Assembly (NCBI RefSeq): GCF_000745215.1
Contig: NZ_JQNK01000009.1
Location: forward strand, 1,240,001-1,304,000
Reading direction: 5' to 3'
DNA: 64,000 bases
From: Methylosinus sp. PW1
GTDB lineage: Bacteria; Pseudomonadota; Alphaproteobacteria; Rhizobiales; Beijerinckiaceae
The position numbers and the translations under genes are program-made. How positions within the stretch are numbered: position 1 is the first letter of the stretch; each line of letters starts with the position of its first letter. The notes below the pieces were generated by a model. The model was not told the origin of the DNA. It saw only the letters and a list, made by a program, of their open reading frames with translations, and did no database searches. Positions 27,484-35,441 of the stretch are shown piece by piece.

Positions 27484-28779
27484 TCAGGGCATGTCGCCGG
27501 CGACGAACTTCGGAATGACCGGGCCGCCGATTTCGGTGGCGTAGCGCTTGCCCGACGGGCCGAAGAAGAACAGCAGACCGCCGATCTGGCTGTCCGTGTC
27601 ATAGGCGAGGTCGGAGAGACGCTCGATGTCCCAACGCGCGTCCTGCACCTTGATCTCGATCGTCTTCGTCTCACCCGGCGCGATCGGCGTCGGATCCGTC
27701 GACAGACCACGGTCCGCCAGCAGATAGTCGGGGAACTCCGGCTTCGTCGTGAACACGTCGGGGTTCAGGAAGCGGAGACCCGCCGCCGTATACTCGCCGA
27801 GCTTCAGCGGCTCGTCCGTCTTGTTCGTGATCTTCACCTGAACCGTCAGCTCGCGGCCCGGCACCTTGTAGACGCCGCCCTTGAGATCCGCCGTCACGAC
27901 CTTCGTGCCGACGCCCACAGTGCCTTCCTCGGTGATCGGCGTCAGCGGCTTCTGCAAGCCGGCCTGAAGCGGGATCGTGCGCGGGAAGGTGCTGTTGGTG
28001 ACAGCGTAGCCGATGATCGTCGCCAGGATCGTCACCGCCAGAACGATAGCGCCGACGCGACGGTCGTCGTCACCGATCTGCTCGTCTTCCTTGCCTTCGC
28101 TGACGCGCAGGTAGGAAGCGATGATGCCCTTCTTGAAGAACCAGTAGAGGATCCAGGCCGCAGCCGCGATCATCCACGGGAAGTGCCAAGCGTAGATGCG
28201 GTCGATGCCGTAGGTCTCGAGGTCCACGGTCGTGCCGTCCAGCAGCGTGACCGGGTCCTTGAAGTCGGCCATGTCGCCCTTGATCTCGATCCACTGGCCG
28301 GGTCCGATGATCGGGCCGCCGCCTTCGACGTTGATCTGCGCATGGACGTGCCAGCGGCCGGCGCGGCGCGCCTTCAGCTCGATCGAGAAGGCGTAATCCT
28401 TGCCGACCTCGAGCGAAACCGAACGCGGAGCGAACTGCTCGCCGATGAACTGAGCCGTGCGAACCAGAACCGGGCCGGGCTCGCCGGCGTTCAGGAACGA
28501 CGACTTCGGGTTCGCCACGGCCTGCGGCCAAGCCGAGAACACGTGCACCTTGCCCGAAAGCACCAGCGACTCGTTGACGTTCAGCGAGGTCTTCGACCAC
28601 TTCACGTCATACCAGTTCAGCGTGCGCATGCGCAGAAACGCCTGCTGCGACTTCTCGCCGTGCGCCGACGCCGGAGCGACGGAGCCCATCGTCGCGGCGA
28701 CCGCAGCCGCCATGCCCAGGCCGAAGAGCCGAGCGACGCGTCCCGTCGCCAGCACGGCCATTCTCTCCAACAGTTTCAT
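27484..28779 (-). CDS. pmoB: Particulate methane monooxygenase subunit B
   Basis: The 431-residue PmoB, the mainly periplasmic subunit of the copper enzyme that oxidises methane to methanol. A long signal sequence ends VAPASA, exposing His40, and WHVHAQ supplies His144 and His146. These correspond to the N-terminal His and His-x-His copper ligands known in PmoB. Two cupredoxin-like domains are joined by two transmembrane helices (MIAAAAWILYWFF and IVLAVTILATIIGYAV). The start at 28779 follows GGGAGG. An earlier in-frame ATG 5 codons upstream lies on the ribosome binding site. Confidence 0.97.
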   Translation of the reverse strand: MKLLERMAVLATGRVARLFGLGMAAAVAATMGSVAPASAHGEKSQQAFLRMRTLNWYDVKWSKTSLNVNESLVLSGKVHVFSAWPQAVANPKSSFLNAGEPGPVLVRTAQFIGEQFAPRSVSLEVGKDYAFSIELKARRAGRWHVHAQINVEGGGPIIGPGQWIEIKGDMADFKDPVTLLDGTTVDLETYGIDRIYAWHFPWMIAAAAWILYWFFKKGIIASYLRVSEGKEDEQIGDDDRRVGAIVLAVTILATIIGYAVTNSTFPRTIPLQAGLQKPLTPITEEGTVGVGTKVVTADLKGGVYKVPGRELTVQVKITNKTDEPLKLGEYTAAGLRFLNPDVFTTKPEFPDYLLADRGLSTDPTPIAPGETKTIEIKVQDARWDIERLSDLAYDTDSQIGGLLFFFGPSGKRYATEIGGPVIPKFVAGDMP

Positions 28780-28936
28780 GGAACAACCTCCCAAGTTTCT
28801 CTTCGCGGACCGGCCCGTCGGGCCGATCGTCCGCTGTCGTCCTTGCCGGAGCGGCTCTCCCGGACTCTCTTCTAAGGAGCCCTTCGCAGCCGCCCCTCCT
28901 CGCGTGAGGGATCGCGATCCGTCGCCTTGCGGCCGA

Positions 28937-29695
28937 TCAGATCTTGGTGATCACCTTCGTGGTGGAGTACCACTTGCCGACGAACCACCACAGGAAGTAC
29001 ACGAGCATCGACACGAAGCCCGAGAAGAACGCGGCCACCGGCACGACGTCCTTACCGAAGGTGCGCAGCGTGCCGCGCTCGACCATGCGGATGTATTCCG
29101 GCATCGAGGTGCGGACGAAGTGGAGGCCGATCAGATCAGCCAGAGACATCAGCTGACCATGCTGCTCCGTCGCCTGATGGAAGGCGGCGATCGCCGGCCA
29201 GTTGTTCGGGTAGAACAGCAGACCCCAGCCCAGGGCGCCGACCACAGCCGTGATCACATAGGAGCCCGACAGCAGCAGGATGATGTCCAGCCACAGGGCC
29301 GGAACGACCAGAGCCGACGGGAACACCAGGCTGATCGGGAAGTAGGTCCAGCCCCAGAAGTTCACATAGCGGTTGATCCACTCGCCGATGAGCAGACCCA
29401 GAACCGCGAAGGTCGCGCCGAACGGGAGACGGAAGTTCTCCCACAGGAACGCCTGAGCGGCGGCCGCGAAGGTCACGCCCAGGATCGGGATGACCGTCGG
29501 CCACATACGACGGTCTTTCCAGTCGACCCAGAAGTCCCAGTCGCCCGCCGTCAGCATGAAGTGAATATGATAGCCGCCCAGCACTGCCAGAAACAGCAGC
29601 GTCAGAATCAGCCAATCGGAGGTCTTAACGCATCCCGCCGCTTCCGCGACAGAATGGAAAGGCCCGATAGCCCCCCCGCTCTTCGATGTAGACAT
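28937..29695 (-). CDS. pmoA: Particulate methane monooxygenase subunit A
   Basis: The 252-residue membrane subunit used as the methanotroph marker. It carries AGDWDFWVDWKDRRMWPT, WGWTYFPISLVFPSALVVPA, YPNNWPAIAAFHQATEQHGQ and VERGTLRTFGKDVVPVAAFF, a close match to the conventional type II (Methylosinus/Methylocystis) enzyme as I recall it. About seven membrane helices. Start chosen at ATG 29695 after AAGGAG, giving the normal 252 residues, rather than the adjacent GTG. It is separated from pmoC by 257 bp and from pmoB by 157 bp, both holding hairpins. Confidence 0.97.
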   Translation of the reverse strand: MSTSKSGGAIGPFHSVAEAAGCVKTSDWLILTLLFLAVLGGYHIHFMLTAGDWDFWVDWKDRRMWPTVIPILGVTFAAAAQAFLWENFRLPFGATFAVLGLLIGEWINRYVNFWGWTYFPISLVFPSALVVPALWLDIILLLSGSYVITAVVGALGWGLLFYPNNWPAIAAFHQATEQHGQLMSLADLIGLHFVRTSMPEYIRMVERGTLRTFGKDVVPVAAFFSGFVSMLVYFLWWFVGKWYSTTKVITKI

Positions 29696-29832
29696 CACTC
29701 TTCTCCTTGGTGTCTGTCCGCCCGGCGTCTTCGCGCCGGCGTCTCGAGACCTGCCTCCGGCTCTCTCGCGCCGGATTGTCCTTTGAATGCGTCACCCCGG
29801 CGGCCACGCTTCCCGCCCGCTCTCCGAAACCC

Positions 29833-29865
29833 CGTCCGAGCCGCCGACCGGCGGCCGCTCGGACG
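29833..29865 (-). promoter_or_regulatory. Hairpin in the pmoC-pmoA intergenic region (distal)
   Basis: Arms CGTCCGAG/CTCGGACG enclose a second CCGCC/GGCGG pairing, giving a long GC-rich stem. No T-run follows, so it looks like an mRNA processing or stability element rather than a terminator. Confidence 0.6.
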
Positions 29866-29910
29866 AAGCCTCACGTTCCGAGAGCATTCGGAAAATTCAT
29901 TCGCCGGAGG

Positions 29911-29936
29911 CGGCCGTCCGCCAGAGCGGGCGGCCG
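29911..29936 (-). promoter_or_regulatory. Hairpin 17 bp downstream of pmoC
   Basis: An 11-bp stem (CGGCCGTCCGC with GCGGGCGGCCG, one G-U type mismatch) directly after the pmoC stop. It could protect the 3' end of a pmoC segment after processing and so raise pmoC mRNA relative to pmoAB. Confidence 0.6.
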
Positions 29937-29952
29937 AGAGTTCAGGCCGCTA

Positions 29953-30723
29953 TCAGCCGATCAGCGCCGCAACGCCGTCCTTGCCGAGCAGGCGCTTCAC
30001 GCCGGCCAGGATCTGCAGGACGACGCCGAACACGCCCAGAGCCATCCAGCCGAAGAACACGAAGCCCCAATGCAGCGGAGCGACGAACAGCTCTTCCATG
30101 AACCAGAAGGTGTGGCCCCACTCGTTCAGGCCGACGTTCGGGATGATCATGAACGGGCCGATGGCCACGATCAGGAACGCCAGCGAATAGCCGTGCGCGA
30201 AGAACGGAATGCGGGTCTTGGCGTAGAAGAACGAGCCGACGCCGAAGATCGAGTAGATCGGGTAGCTGAGATAGAACTCGATGATGTGCGACGGCGTGAA
30301 GTCCGTGTCGCGAATCACCGTCATGTGCCAGGTGCCGTCCTGCTCCGTGAAGAAGCTGGCGCCCCAGTAGATGGCCACCGAGTAGACCGTCAGCCACTGC
30401 AGCAGCACGACGTGACGGCGAAGCTCCTCACGCGGAGAAACCGCGTCGACATTGCGGTCGCGGGTCTTCCACAGATAGCCGGCGAGGCCGAGACCGGCGA
30501 CGAGCTCCAGCGGAATTTCCGTCCACAGCATCGTCAGCCAATACGTCTGGAACTCCGGAGCGAACGAGTCGAGGCCCGCGCGCCAGCCGAAGATCTGCTC
30601 ATAGATGCGGATGAAGAGGTAGAAAACATTGAGGACGGACACGCCGATCCACAGGCCCTTCAAGTCCACGATGGCATCTGAGCCGGCGGCTGCGCCGGCC
30701 GATGTCTCTGTCGTTACGCTCAT
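29953..30723 (-). CDS. pmoC: Particulate methane monooxygenase subunit C
   Basis: The 256-residue membrane subunit and first gene of pmoCAB. It keeps the metal ligands EQDGTWH (Asp129, His133) and SHIIEFYLSYPIYSIF (His146), spaced as in the characterised PmoC site. About six transmembrane helices. The ATG at 30723 follows TAGGAGGAATTGAG, a near-consensus ribosome binding site; the upstream in-frame extension runs through the leader. Membrane integration with PmoA and PmoB gives the trimer of heterotrimers. Confidence 0.97.
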   Translation of the reverse strand: MSVTTETSAGAAAGSDAIVDLKGLWIGVSVLNVFYLFIRIYEQIFGWRAGLDSFAPEFQTYWLTMLWTEIPLELVAGLGLAGYLWKTRDRNVDAVSPREELRRHVVLLQWLTVYSVAIYWGASFFTEQDGTWHMTVIRDTDFTPSHIIEFYLSYPIYSIFGVGSFFYAKTRIPFFAHGYSLAFLIVAIGPFMIIPNVGLNEWGHTFWFMEELFVAPLHWGFVFFGWMALGVFGVVLQILAGVKRLLGKDGVAALIG

Positions 30724-31056
30724 CTCAATTCCTCCTAAGTGCTCCCAGGGATTCTCGAAGCGATCTCGCCGCGTCCCGCCTCCCTGCTCGGCACGCGCCT
30801 TCGTCTCCAACGGTTGATTGTCGCAGCCGCGGCCTCGTGCTCGACGAGCCGCTGTCCCGACCTCCCGCTCTCACCGCCCGACGACCCCTCTCAAAAGGAC
30901 CCGACGACGGCATTCTTCTTCTTTGCTCGGAGACGAATTTTCTCGAAACCGCCGCGCGAAACGAAAGCCCCAGACCCCCCGGCGCCTCCCAGCGCCAAAA
31001 CATCCAAAACGCCCTCGTTCGGCGAGCCGCAACCATTTCCGTTCCGCTTCGTAATG
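30724..31056 (-). promoter_or_regulatory. Long predicted 5' leader of the pmoCAB mRNA
   Basis: About 330 bp between the predicted pmoC promoter and the pmoC start carry no credible gene. On the minus strand the leader has G-rich and purine-rich blocks and ends with the TAGGAGG ribosome binding site. Its length leaves room for post-transcriptional control, but no specific riboswitch was recognised. Confidence 0.5.
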
Positions 31057-31085
31057 ACAATATCCAATAGGGTAGTATATGGCAA
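31057..31085 (-). promoter_or_regulatory. Putative sigma-70 promoter of pmoCAB
   Basis: On the minus strand TTGCCA (31080-31085), a 17-bp spacer and TATTGT (31057-31062). It lies in the only AT-rich stretch of this intergenic region, with spacing close to consensus. Transcription would start near 31050. Confidence 0.5.
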
Positions 31086-31163
31086 TCTATTGAGGGGTAT
31101 TGAAAACGATTTTGGGCGGGAGCCGCCATGCCGTATTGGACGACATACCCACCCTTAAGCGCA

Positions 31164-31184
31164 TTGATAGATTTCTTCTATCAA
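31164..31184. promoter_or_regulatory. Operator-like palindrome upstream of the pmoC promoter (1)
   Basis: TTGATAGA, a TTTCT spacer, then TCTATCAA: a perfect 8-bp inverted repeat about 80 bp upstream of the predicted -35. Its size and spacing are those of a dimeric regulator site. Confidence 0.5.
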
Positions 31185-31186
31185 CT

Positions 31187-31203
31187 ATTATATGCAATAT
31201 AAT
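31187..31203. promoter_or_regulatory. Operator-like palindrome upstream of the pmoC promoter (2)
   Basis: ATTATAT-GCA-ATATAAT, a perfect 7-bp inverted repeat two bases from the palindrome at 31164-31184. It may be a second protein site or an AT-rich upstream promoter on either strand. Confidence 0.45.
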
Positions 31204-31291
31204 CATATGTTTAATGCTGATTTCAAAACCTGGAGCGGAGCCCTGCCCGGATGGATAACTAAACTACCCAATAGAATTGTGGCGTCATGGC

Positions 31292-31801
31292 TCATCGGGC
31301 GTCGGTGGACTTTTCCTCCCAAATTCCGATCCCCTCCGCCGCCGCTTCGGCGGCCGCGCGCGCGATCGAGGCGCCGTCGAGCGTCAGATCGGGGCCGATC
31401 TCCGCCAGCGGCTTCAGCACGAAAGCACGGGAAAACAGCTCCTTATGCGGCAAGGTGAGCTCGGGATCATCCATCGTGTGATCGCCGAGAAAGAGAATAT
31501 CCACGTCGATCAGCCGCGGCCCCCAGCGGCGCGTCGGCGTGCGGCCCATATCGGCTTCGATCGTCTTGACCGCGGCGAGCAGCTCATAGGGCGACAAACG
31601 GGTCCAGCCGAGCGCGCAGGCGTTGGCGAAATCGCCCTGATCGACATCGCCCCAAGGGGGCGTCCGATAGATACGCGAGACAGCGTCGAGGCGCGCGATC
31701 CCACGCTCCCCGACCAGCGCGACCGCGCGCCGAATATTGGCGGGCTTGTCCCCCAGATTGCTGCCGAAACCGAAGCCGACCCGCGTCTCAGACGTCGTCA
31801 T
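31292..31801 (-). CDS. folK: 2-amino-4-hydroxy-6-hydroxymethyldihydropteridine pyrophosphokinase
   Basis: A 169-residue HPPK that transfers pyrophosphate from ATP to the pterin alcohol, the step before dihydropteroate synthase. The signature RRWGPRLIDVDILFLGD is present, as are GFGSNLGDKPANIR and LPHKELFSRAFVLKPLAEI. Its start overlaps the folP stop as ATGA. It is the last gene of phhB-folP-folK and sits just upstream of the pmoC control region on the same strand. Confidence 0.95.
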   Translation of the reverse strand: MTTSETRVGFGFGSNLGDKPANIRRAVALVGERGIARLDAVSRIYRTPPWGDVDQGDFANACALGWTRLSPYELLAAVKTIEADMGRTPTRRWGPRLIDVDILFLGDHTMDDPELTLPHKELFSRAFVLKPLAEIGPDLTLDGASIARAAAEAAAEGIGIWEEKSTDAR

Positions 31802-32637
31802 ATCCGTCCTTTTCCCTGTGTCAGAGTGTCGAGCACGGCGAAGGCCGCCCGGTGCTCTGCGGCGTCGTGGACGCGGAAAATCCGCGCGCCCTCTAGCGCC
31901 GCGATCAGATTTGCCGCCACTGTGGCGATGAGGCGCGCATCCACCTCGGCGCCGAGCAGCGCGCCGAACAGGCGTTTTCGCGACACGCCTATGAGCACCG
32001 GCCGCCCGAATCGCATGAGCTGCGGAACGCCGCGCAGCGCCGCGAAATCCTGCTCGCGCGTCTTGCCGAAGCCGACGCCCGGATCGAGGATCACGCGCGA
32101 TTCCGGCACGCCGGCGGCGGCGGCGATCTCCAGCGAACGCTCGAAAAAGCCGAGCATGTCCGAGACGATGTCGATATCGGGCGCGACCTCGGCGCGATTG
32201 TGCATGACGACGACGCCGGCGCCCGTCTCGGCGATCGCCGGAGCCATATCGGGGTCGCGCTGCAGGCCCCAGATATCGTTGATGATCGTCACGCCGGCCG
32301 CGAGCGCCCGGCGCGCCGTCTGCGCCTTATAGGTGTCGATGGAGACCGGAACGCCGCATTGCGCGACCAGCGTCTCGAGCAGCGGCGCGAGACGCGTCCA
32401 CTCCTCGTCGGCGGTCAGCGGCGTATGGCCGGGGCGGGTCGATTCGGCGCCGACATCGACAATGTCCGCGCCGTCGGCGGCGAGCTTTTGAGCCTGCGCC
32501 AGCGCGGCTTCCGGCGCGAAAAAGCGGCCGCCGTCGGAAAAGGAATCGGGCGTCACATTGACGATGCCCATGATGACCGGCCGCGCCGCGACGAGCGAAA
32601 AGAATCGCTCGCGCGACGATTCAATCGTCGTCGTCAC
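31798..32637 (-). CDS. folP: Dihydropteroate synthase
   Basis: A 279-residue enzyme that condenses the pterin pyrophosphate with p-aminobenzoate. Signatures include IMGIVNVTPDSFSDGG, VDVGAESTRPG, INDIWGLQ, VVVMHNRA and LDPGVGFGKT. The GTG at 32637 (VTTTIESSRE) after a GGAG site gives normal length; the frame is open further but overlaps phhB. It overlaps folK by 4 bp. Confidence 0.93.
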   Translation of the reverse strand: MTTTIESSRERFFSLVAARPVIMGIVNVTPDSFSDGGRFFAPEAALAQAQKLAADGADIVDVGAESTRPGHTPLTADEEWTRLAPLLETLVAQCGVPVSIDTYKAQTARRALAAGVTIINDIWGLQRDPDMAPAIAETGAGVVVMHNRAEVAPDIDIVSDMLGFFERSLEIAAAAGVPESRVILDPGVGFGKTREQDFAALRGVPQLMRFGRPVLIGVSRKRLFGALLGAEVDARLIATVAANLIAALEGARIFRVHDAAEHRAAFAVLDTLTQGKGRI

Positions 32638-32660
32638 TCTGGTCTCCGGGAATGAGCCTG

Positions 32661-33035
32661 TCAGTCGTATTTGATATAGGCGAAGCGCTGGTCGGTCTCG
32701 GGCGCGCCCTCGAGCGCGCCGCCCTCCTTGCCGGGACGCCAGGACACGACCTCCTCGATCTTGCGCGCCAGCTCGAAATCCTTGTCGGTCACGCCCTTGG
32801 CCGTATGGGTCATCAGCTTCACCTCGACCCATGCGTAGGAGGCGGCTATGTCGGGATGGTGCCAAGCGGCCTCGGCCAGATGGCCGACCGTGTTGACGAC
32901 CATCAGCGTGCCCTTCCAGCCGTGGGTCTTGAACTTGCGGCGAATCCAGCCGTTCTCGAGCCGCCAATGCGGCAGCTCGGCGGCGAGGCGAGCGTTTATC
33001 TCATCTGGCGAATATGCGCGCTCCTCGGCGGCCAT
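32661..33035 (-). CDS. phhB: 4a-hydroxytetrahydrobiopterin (pterin-4a-carbinolamine) dehydratase
   Basis: A 124-residue PCD/DCoH-type protein with the catalytic cluster AEAAWHHPDI and W-V-x-V-x-L-x-T-H region YAWVEVKLMTHTAKGVT. It dehydrates 4a-hydroxypterins. In methylotrophs such genes accompany pterin-cofactor genes, and here it lies 23 bp upstream of folP and divergent from beta-RFAP synthase. A C-terminal extension (ETDQRFAYIKYD) goes beyond the usual domain end. First gene of the operon. Confidence 0.88.
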   Translation of the reverse strand: MAAEERAYSPDEINARLAAELPHWRLENGWIRRKFKTHGWKGTLMVVNTVGHLAEAAWHHPDIAASYAWVEVKLMTHTAKGVTDKDFELARKIEEVVSWRPGKEGGALEGAPETDQRFAYIKYD

Positions 33036-33213
33036 GGGGTCCCCCTCTCGCTCGTGACGAGCTCTTGTTCACTGCACAAGCTCTTGCCTTCGCACGCGCG
33101 GCGCCTTACTCGGCCTAGTCGAATACGCGCGAGCCCCGTCGACAACGGCGTGAAACCGCGCCGGGAAGCGAGATATAGCGGATATTCCGCATAAAGTCCG
33201 AAAATGAGGCTCC

Positions 33214-34182
33214 ATGCCGATCAGCGTGAGCGTCGTCGCCGCGGCGAGATTGCATCTCGGCTTCCTGGACATGAATGGCGCGCTCGGCCGCACATTCGGC
33301 GGGCTCGGCCTCTCCATAGACGCGCCGGCGACGCGGTTGACGCTGCAGCCGGCTGAAAAGATGGAGGCTTCCGGTCCGGACGCCGAACGCGCGCTCGCTC
33401 TGCTCGAAAAGGCGACCGCCGCGCTCGCGCCGGGCAAGCGCTATCGGCTCGACATTGGCGAGGCGATCCCGCCGCATTCGGGCCTCGGCTCGGGCACGCA
33501 GCTGGCGCTGGCCATAGCCGCCGCGCTGCGGCGCATCGAAGATATGCCGCAGAATGTGGCGGCGGACGCCGCTGTGCTGCAACGCGGCGCGCGCTCCGGG
33601 CTCGGGGCGGGACTCTTCACGCGTGGGGGGCTCGTGGTCGACGGCGGCCGCGGCGCCGATACGATGACCCCGCCGGTGATCTCGCGTCTCGCCTTTCCGG
33701 AAGATTGGCGCATTCTCCTCGTCTCGGACCCGGCCTCGATCGGCCTGCATGGCGCCGAGGAGCGCAAAGCCTTCGCCGAGCTGCCACCCTTCTCGGAGGA
33801 GGATGCGGGGAAATTGTGCCGGCTGGTGCTGATGCAGGCGCTGCCGGCGGCGGCCGAGGCGGATTTCGCGGGCTTCGGCGCGGCGATCACGGCCATTCAG
33901 GCGATCGTCGGGGATTATTTCGCGCCGGCGCAGGGCGGGCGGCGCTTCACCAGCGCGGCGGTCGAAGCTCTGCTCGCACGGCTGGCGCAGGCCGGCGCGA
34001 CCGGCCTCGGCCAGACCTCCTGGGGGCCGACCGGCTTCGCCTTCGCGCCCGATGAAGCGGAGGCGCGCCGCCTCGAGGCTCTGGCGCGCGGCGCGGCGGA
34101 GGCGAGCGGATTGACGCTCGCCGTCGTCGCGGGCTCGGATCGGGGCGCGCGCATAGACGCGGTCTATGCGAAGATCGCCTGA
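33214..34182 (+). CDS. mptG: Beta-ribofuranosylaminobenzene 5'-phosphate synthase (RFAP synthase)
   Basis: A 322-residue GHMP-kinase-fold enzyme catalysing the first committed step of tetrahydromethanopterin synthesis, joining p-aminobenzoate (or a derivative) to PRPP with release of CO2 and pyrophosphate. Key regions are ARLHLGFLDMNGALGRTFGG, the GHMP motif PPHSGLGSGTQLALAIA, RSGLGAGLFTRGGLVVDGG and GLGQTSWGPTGFAF. H4MPT carries C1 units from formaldehyde to formate in methylotrophs. Transcribed away from phhB-folP-folK across a 178-bp gap. Confidence 0.92.
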   Translation: MPISVSVVAAARLHLGFLDMNGALGRTFGGLGLSIDAPATRLTLQPAEKMEASGPDAERALALLEKATAALAPGKRYRLDIGEAIPPHSGLGSGTQLALAIAAALRRIEDMPQNVAADAAVLQRGARSGLGAGLFTRGGLVVDGGRGADTMTPPVISRLAFPEDWRILLVSDPASIGLHGAEERKAFAELPPFSEEDAGKLCRLVLMQALPAAAEADFAGFGAAITAIQAIVGDYFAPAQGGRRFTSAAVEALLARLAQAGATGLGQTSWGPTGFAFAPDEAEARRLEALARGAAEASGLTLAVVAGSDRGARIDAVYAKIA

Positions 34183-34184
34183 CC

Positions 34185-34430
34185 TCACGAACGGCCGAGA
34201 ACCAGCTCCAGCAGCCCTTTCATATCCGGCGCGACCACATCCGGCGCGCCTTCATGAGCCGCTCGCGCGTCGCGGGCGGAAGATCGAGCTTCATCGCCTG
34301 CGCGGCATAGACGAGCGCATTGCCCATCACCTCGAAAAAATCCGCATGGCGGCCGGTGACCGAGCGGATGAAGCAATATTCGAACTGCTTGGCGCGCCAG
34401 AGCGTGGTGACGCCCGTGCGGCGCGCATGA
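34185..34430 (-). pseudogene. Remnant of a type II haloacid dehalogenase with internal deletion
   Basis: On the minus strand one frame reads TTLWRAKQFEYCFIRSVTGR and then HADFFEVMGNALVYAAQAM, the early part of (S)-2-haloacid dehalogenases, up to ATRERLMKA. A +1 frame then reads GAPDVVAPDMKGLLELVLGR, which matches the C-terminal end of the same family, and stops at 34185. The middle of the protein (about 110 residues, including the substrate-binding and later HAD motifs) is missing, and no N-terminal FDAYGTL motif is visible upstream. An internal deletion with frame change is the simplest explanation. Confidence 0.65.
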
Positions 34431-34687
34431 GGGACTTTCGTGATGGGCGCGTCCCGCGTTTCGTCCGGCGCAGAAAACAGTCGCGCCGCGTGTCCGTGAG
34501 ACCGCGAGATCGGCCTAGCCCGCCAGCGAGAGAGAGCCGCGGAGGATGAGCCGATGAATGCGCTTCTAGGCAAAGCCGTCATCGCACGGACGAGAAATTT
34601 CGGGTAGAAAGCGGTACGCCGAGCGCGCGGCCGGGCGGCCCGGGGACTGCGCGCGATCGAAAATGACGGCCGCCGGGACCAGCTCGT

Positions 34688-35389
34688 ATGAAGAAGACCG
34701 CCGCGATCCTTTCGGTTCTCGCTCTGCTCTGCGCGCCCGCAGCCGCGCGCGAGGGCTTTGTGACGCCCGAGCAGAGCCATCCGCTCGAAATCCTCGCGAC
34801 CCCGCCCGCGCCGCATTCGCCGAAAAGCGACGCCGAGCTCGCCGAGTTGCATCGTATCGAGGATGCGCGCACGCCGGAACAGGCCGCGCGCGCCAAGGCG
34901 GACGACGAGAATCAGACCATCTTCCTCTATCACACGGTCTTCGGCGAGAAATTCACCAAGGAGAATCTGCCGGCGGTCGAAGCTCTCGGCGCGCGGCTGA
35001 AGGCCGACGAATCCGCCAACACCGGCGCCGCCAAGGAAGCCTTTCATCGCATCCGGCCCTATAATGTCGACAAGACGCTGCATCCCGTCTGCAAGACCAA
35101 AGCGAAGGATGATTCCTATCCGAGCGGCCATACGACCGTCGGCTATCTCATGGGCTTGGCGCTGATCGACATCGCGCCCGAGCGTCGCGACGAGATCCTC
35201 GCGCGGGCGGATGACTACGGCCACAATCGGCTCGTCTGCGGCGTGCATTTCCCCAGCGACGTCGCTGCGGCGCGGCTCGTCGCCTATGCGGTGCATGCGA
35301 TCATGGAGCTCGATCCCGCCTATCGCAAGGACATAGAGGCCGCTCGGAAAGAGCTGCGCAATGCGCTGGGTCTCGCCCGCGCAAACTAA
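34688..35389 (+). CDS. Secreted class A acid phosphatase (PAP2 superfamily)
   Basis: A 233-residue periplasmic phosphatase. Signal peptide of about 20 residues ending APAAA. The three PAP2 motifs are present: K-x6-RP as KEAFHRIRP, PSGH in SYPSGHTTVGYL, and the R-x-x-x-G-x-H-x-x-x-D type NRLVCGVHFPSDV. Homologues such as PhoN release phosphate from a broad range of esters. Monocistronic; a two-sided hairpin follows the stop and may end it and its convergent neighbour. Confidence 0.88.
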   Translation: MKKTAAILSVLALLCAPAAAREGFVTPEQSHPLEILATPPAPHSPKSDAELAELHRIEDARTPEQAARAKADDENQTIFLYHTVFGEKFTKENLPAVEALGARLKADESANTGAAKEAFHRIRPYNVDKTLHPVCKTKAKDDSYPSGHTTVGYLMGLALIDIAPERRDEILARADDYGHNRLVCGVHFPSDVAAARLVAYAVHAIMELDPAYRKDIEAARKELRNALGLARAN

Positions 35390-35394
35390 CGGTC

Positions 35395-35432
35395 AAAAAA
35401 ATCGTGGACGCGAAGCTCTGCGCTTCGCGTCC
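35395..35432 (-). terminator. Intrinsic terminator between convergent phosphatase and lipoprotein genes
   Basis: An 11-bp perfect stem GGACGCGAAGC/GCTTCGCGTCC (35406-35416, 35422-35432) with a 5-nt loop. On the minus strand it is followed by ACGATTTTTTT, so it is a good terminator for the glycine-zipper gene and may also stop plus-strand reading. Confidence 0.8.
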
Positions 35433-35441
35433 TTGGCAGTC

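Noticed and set aside
34220..35296. 358-codon minus-strand frame covering the dehalogenase remnant and the phosphatase gene
   Set aside because: Only its last part resembles a dehalogenase; the rest is antisense to the acid phosphatase with PAP2 motifs.
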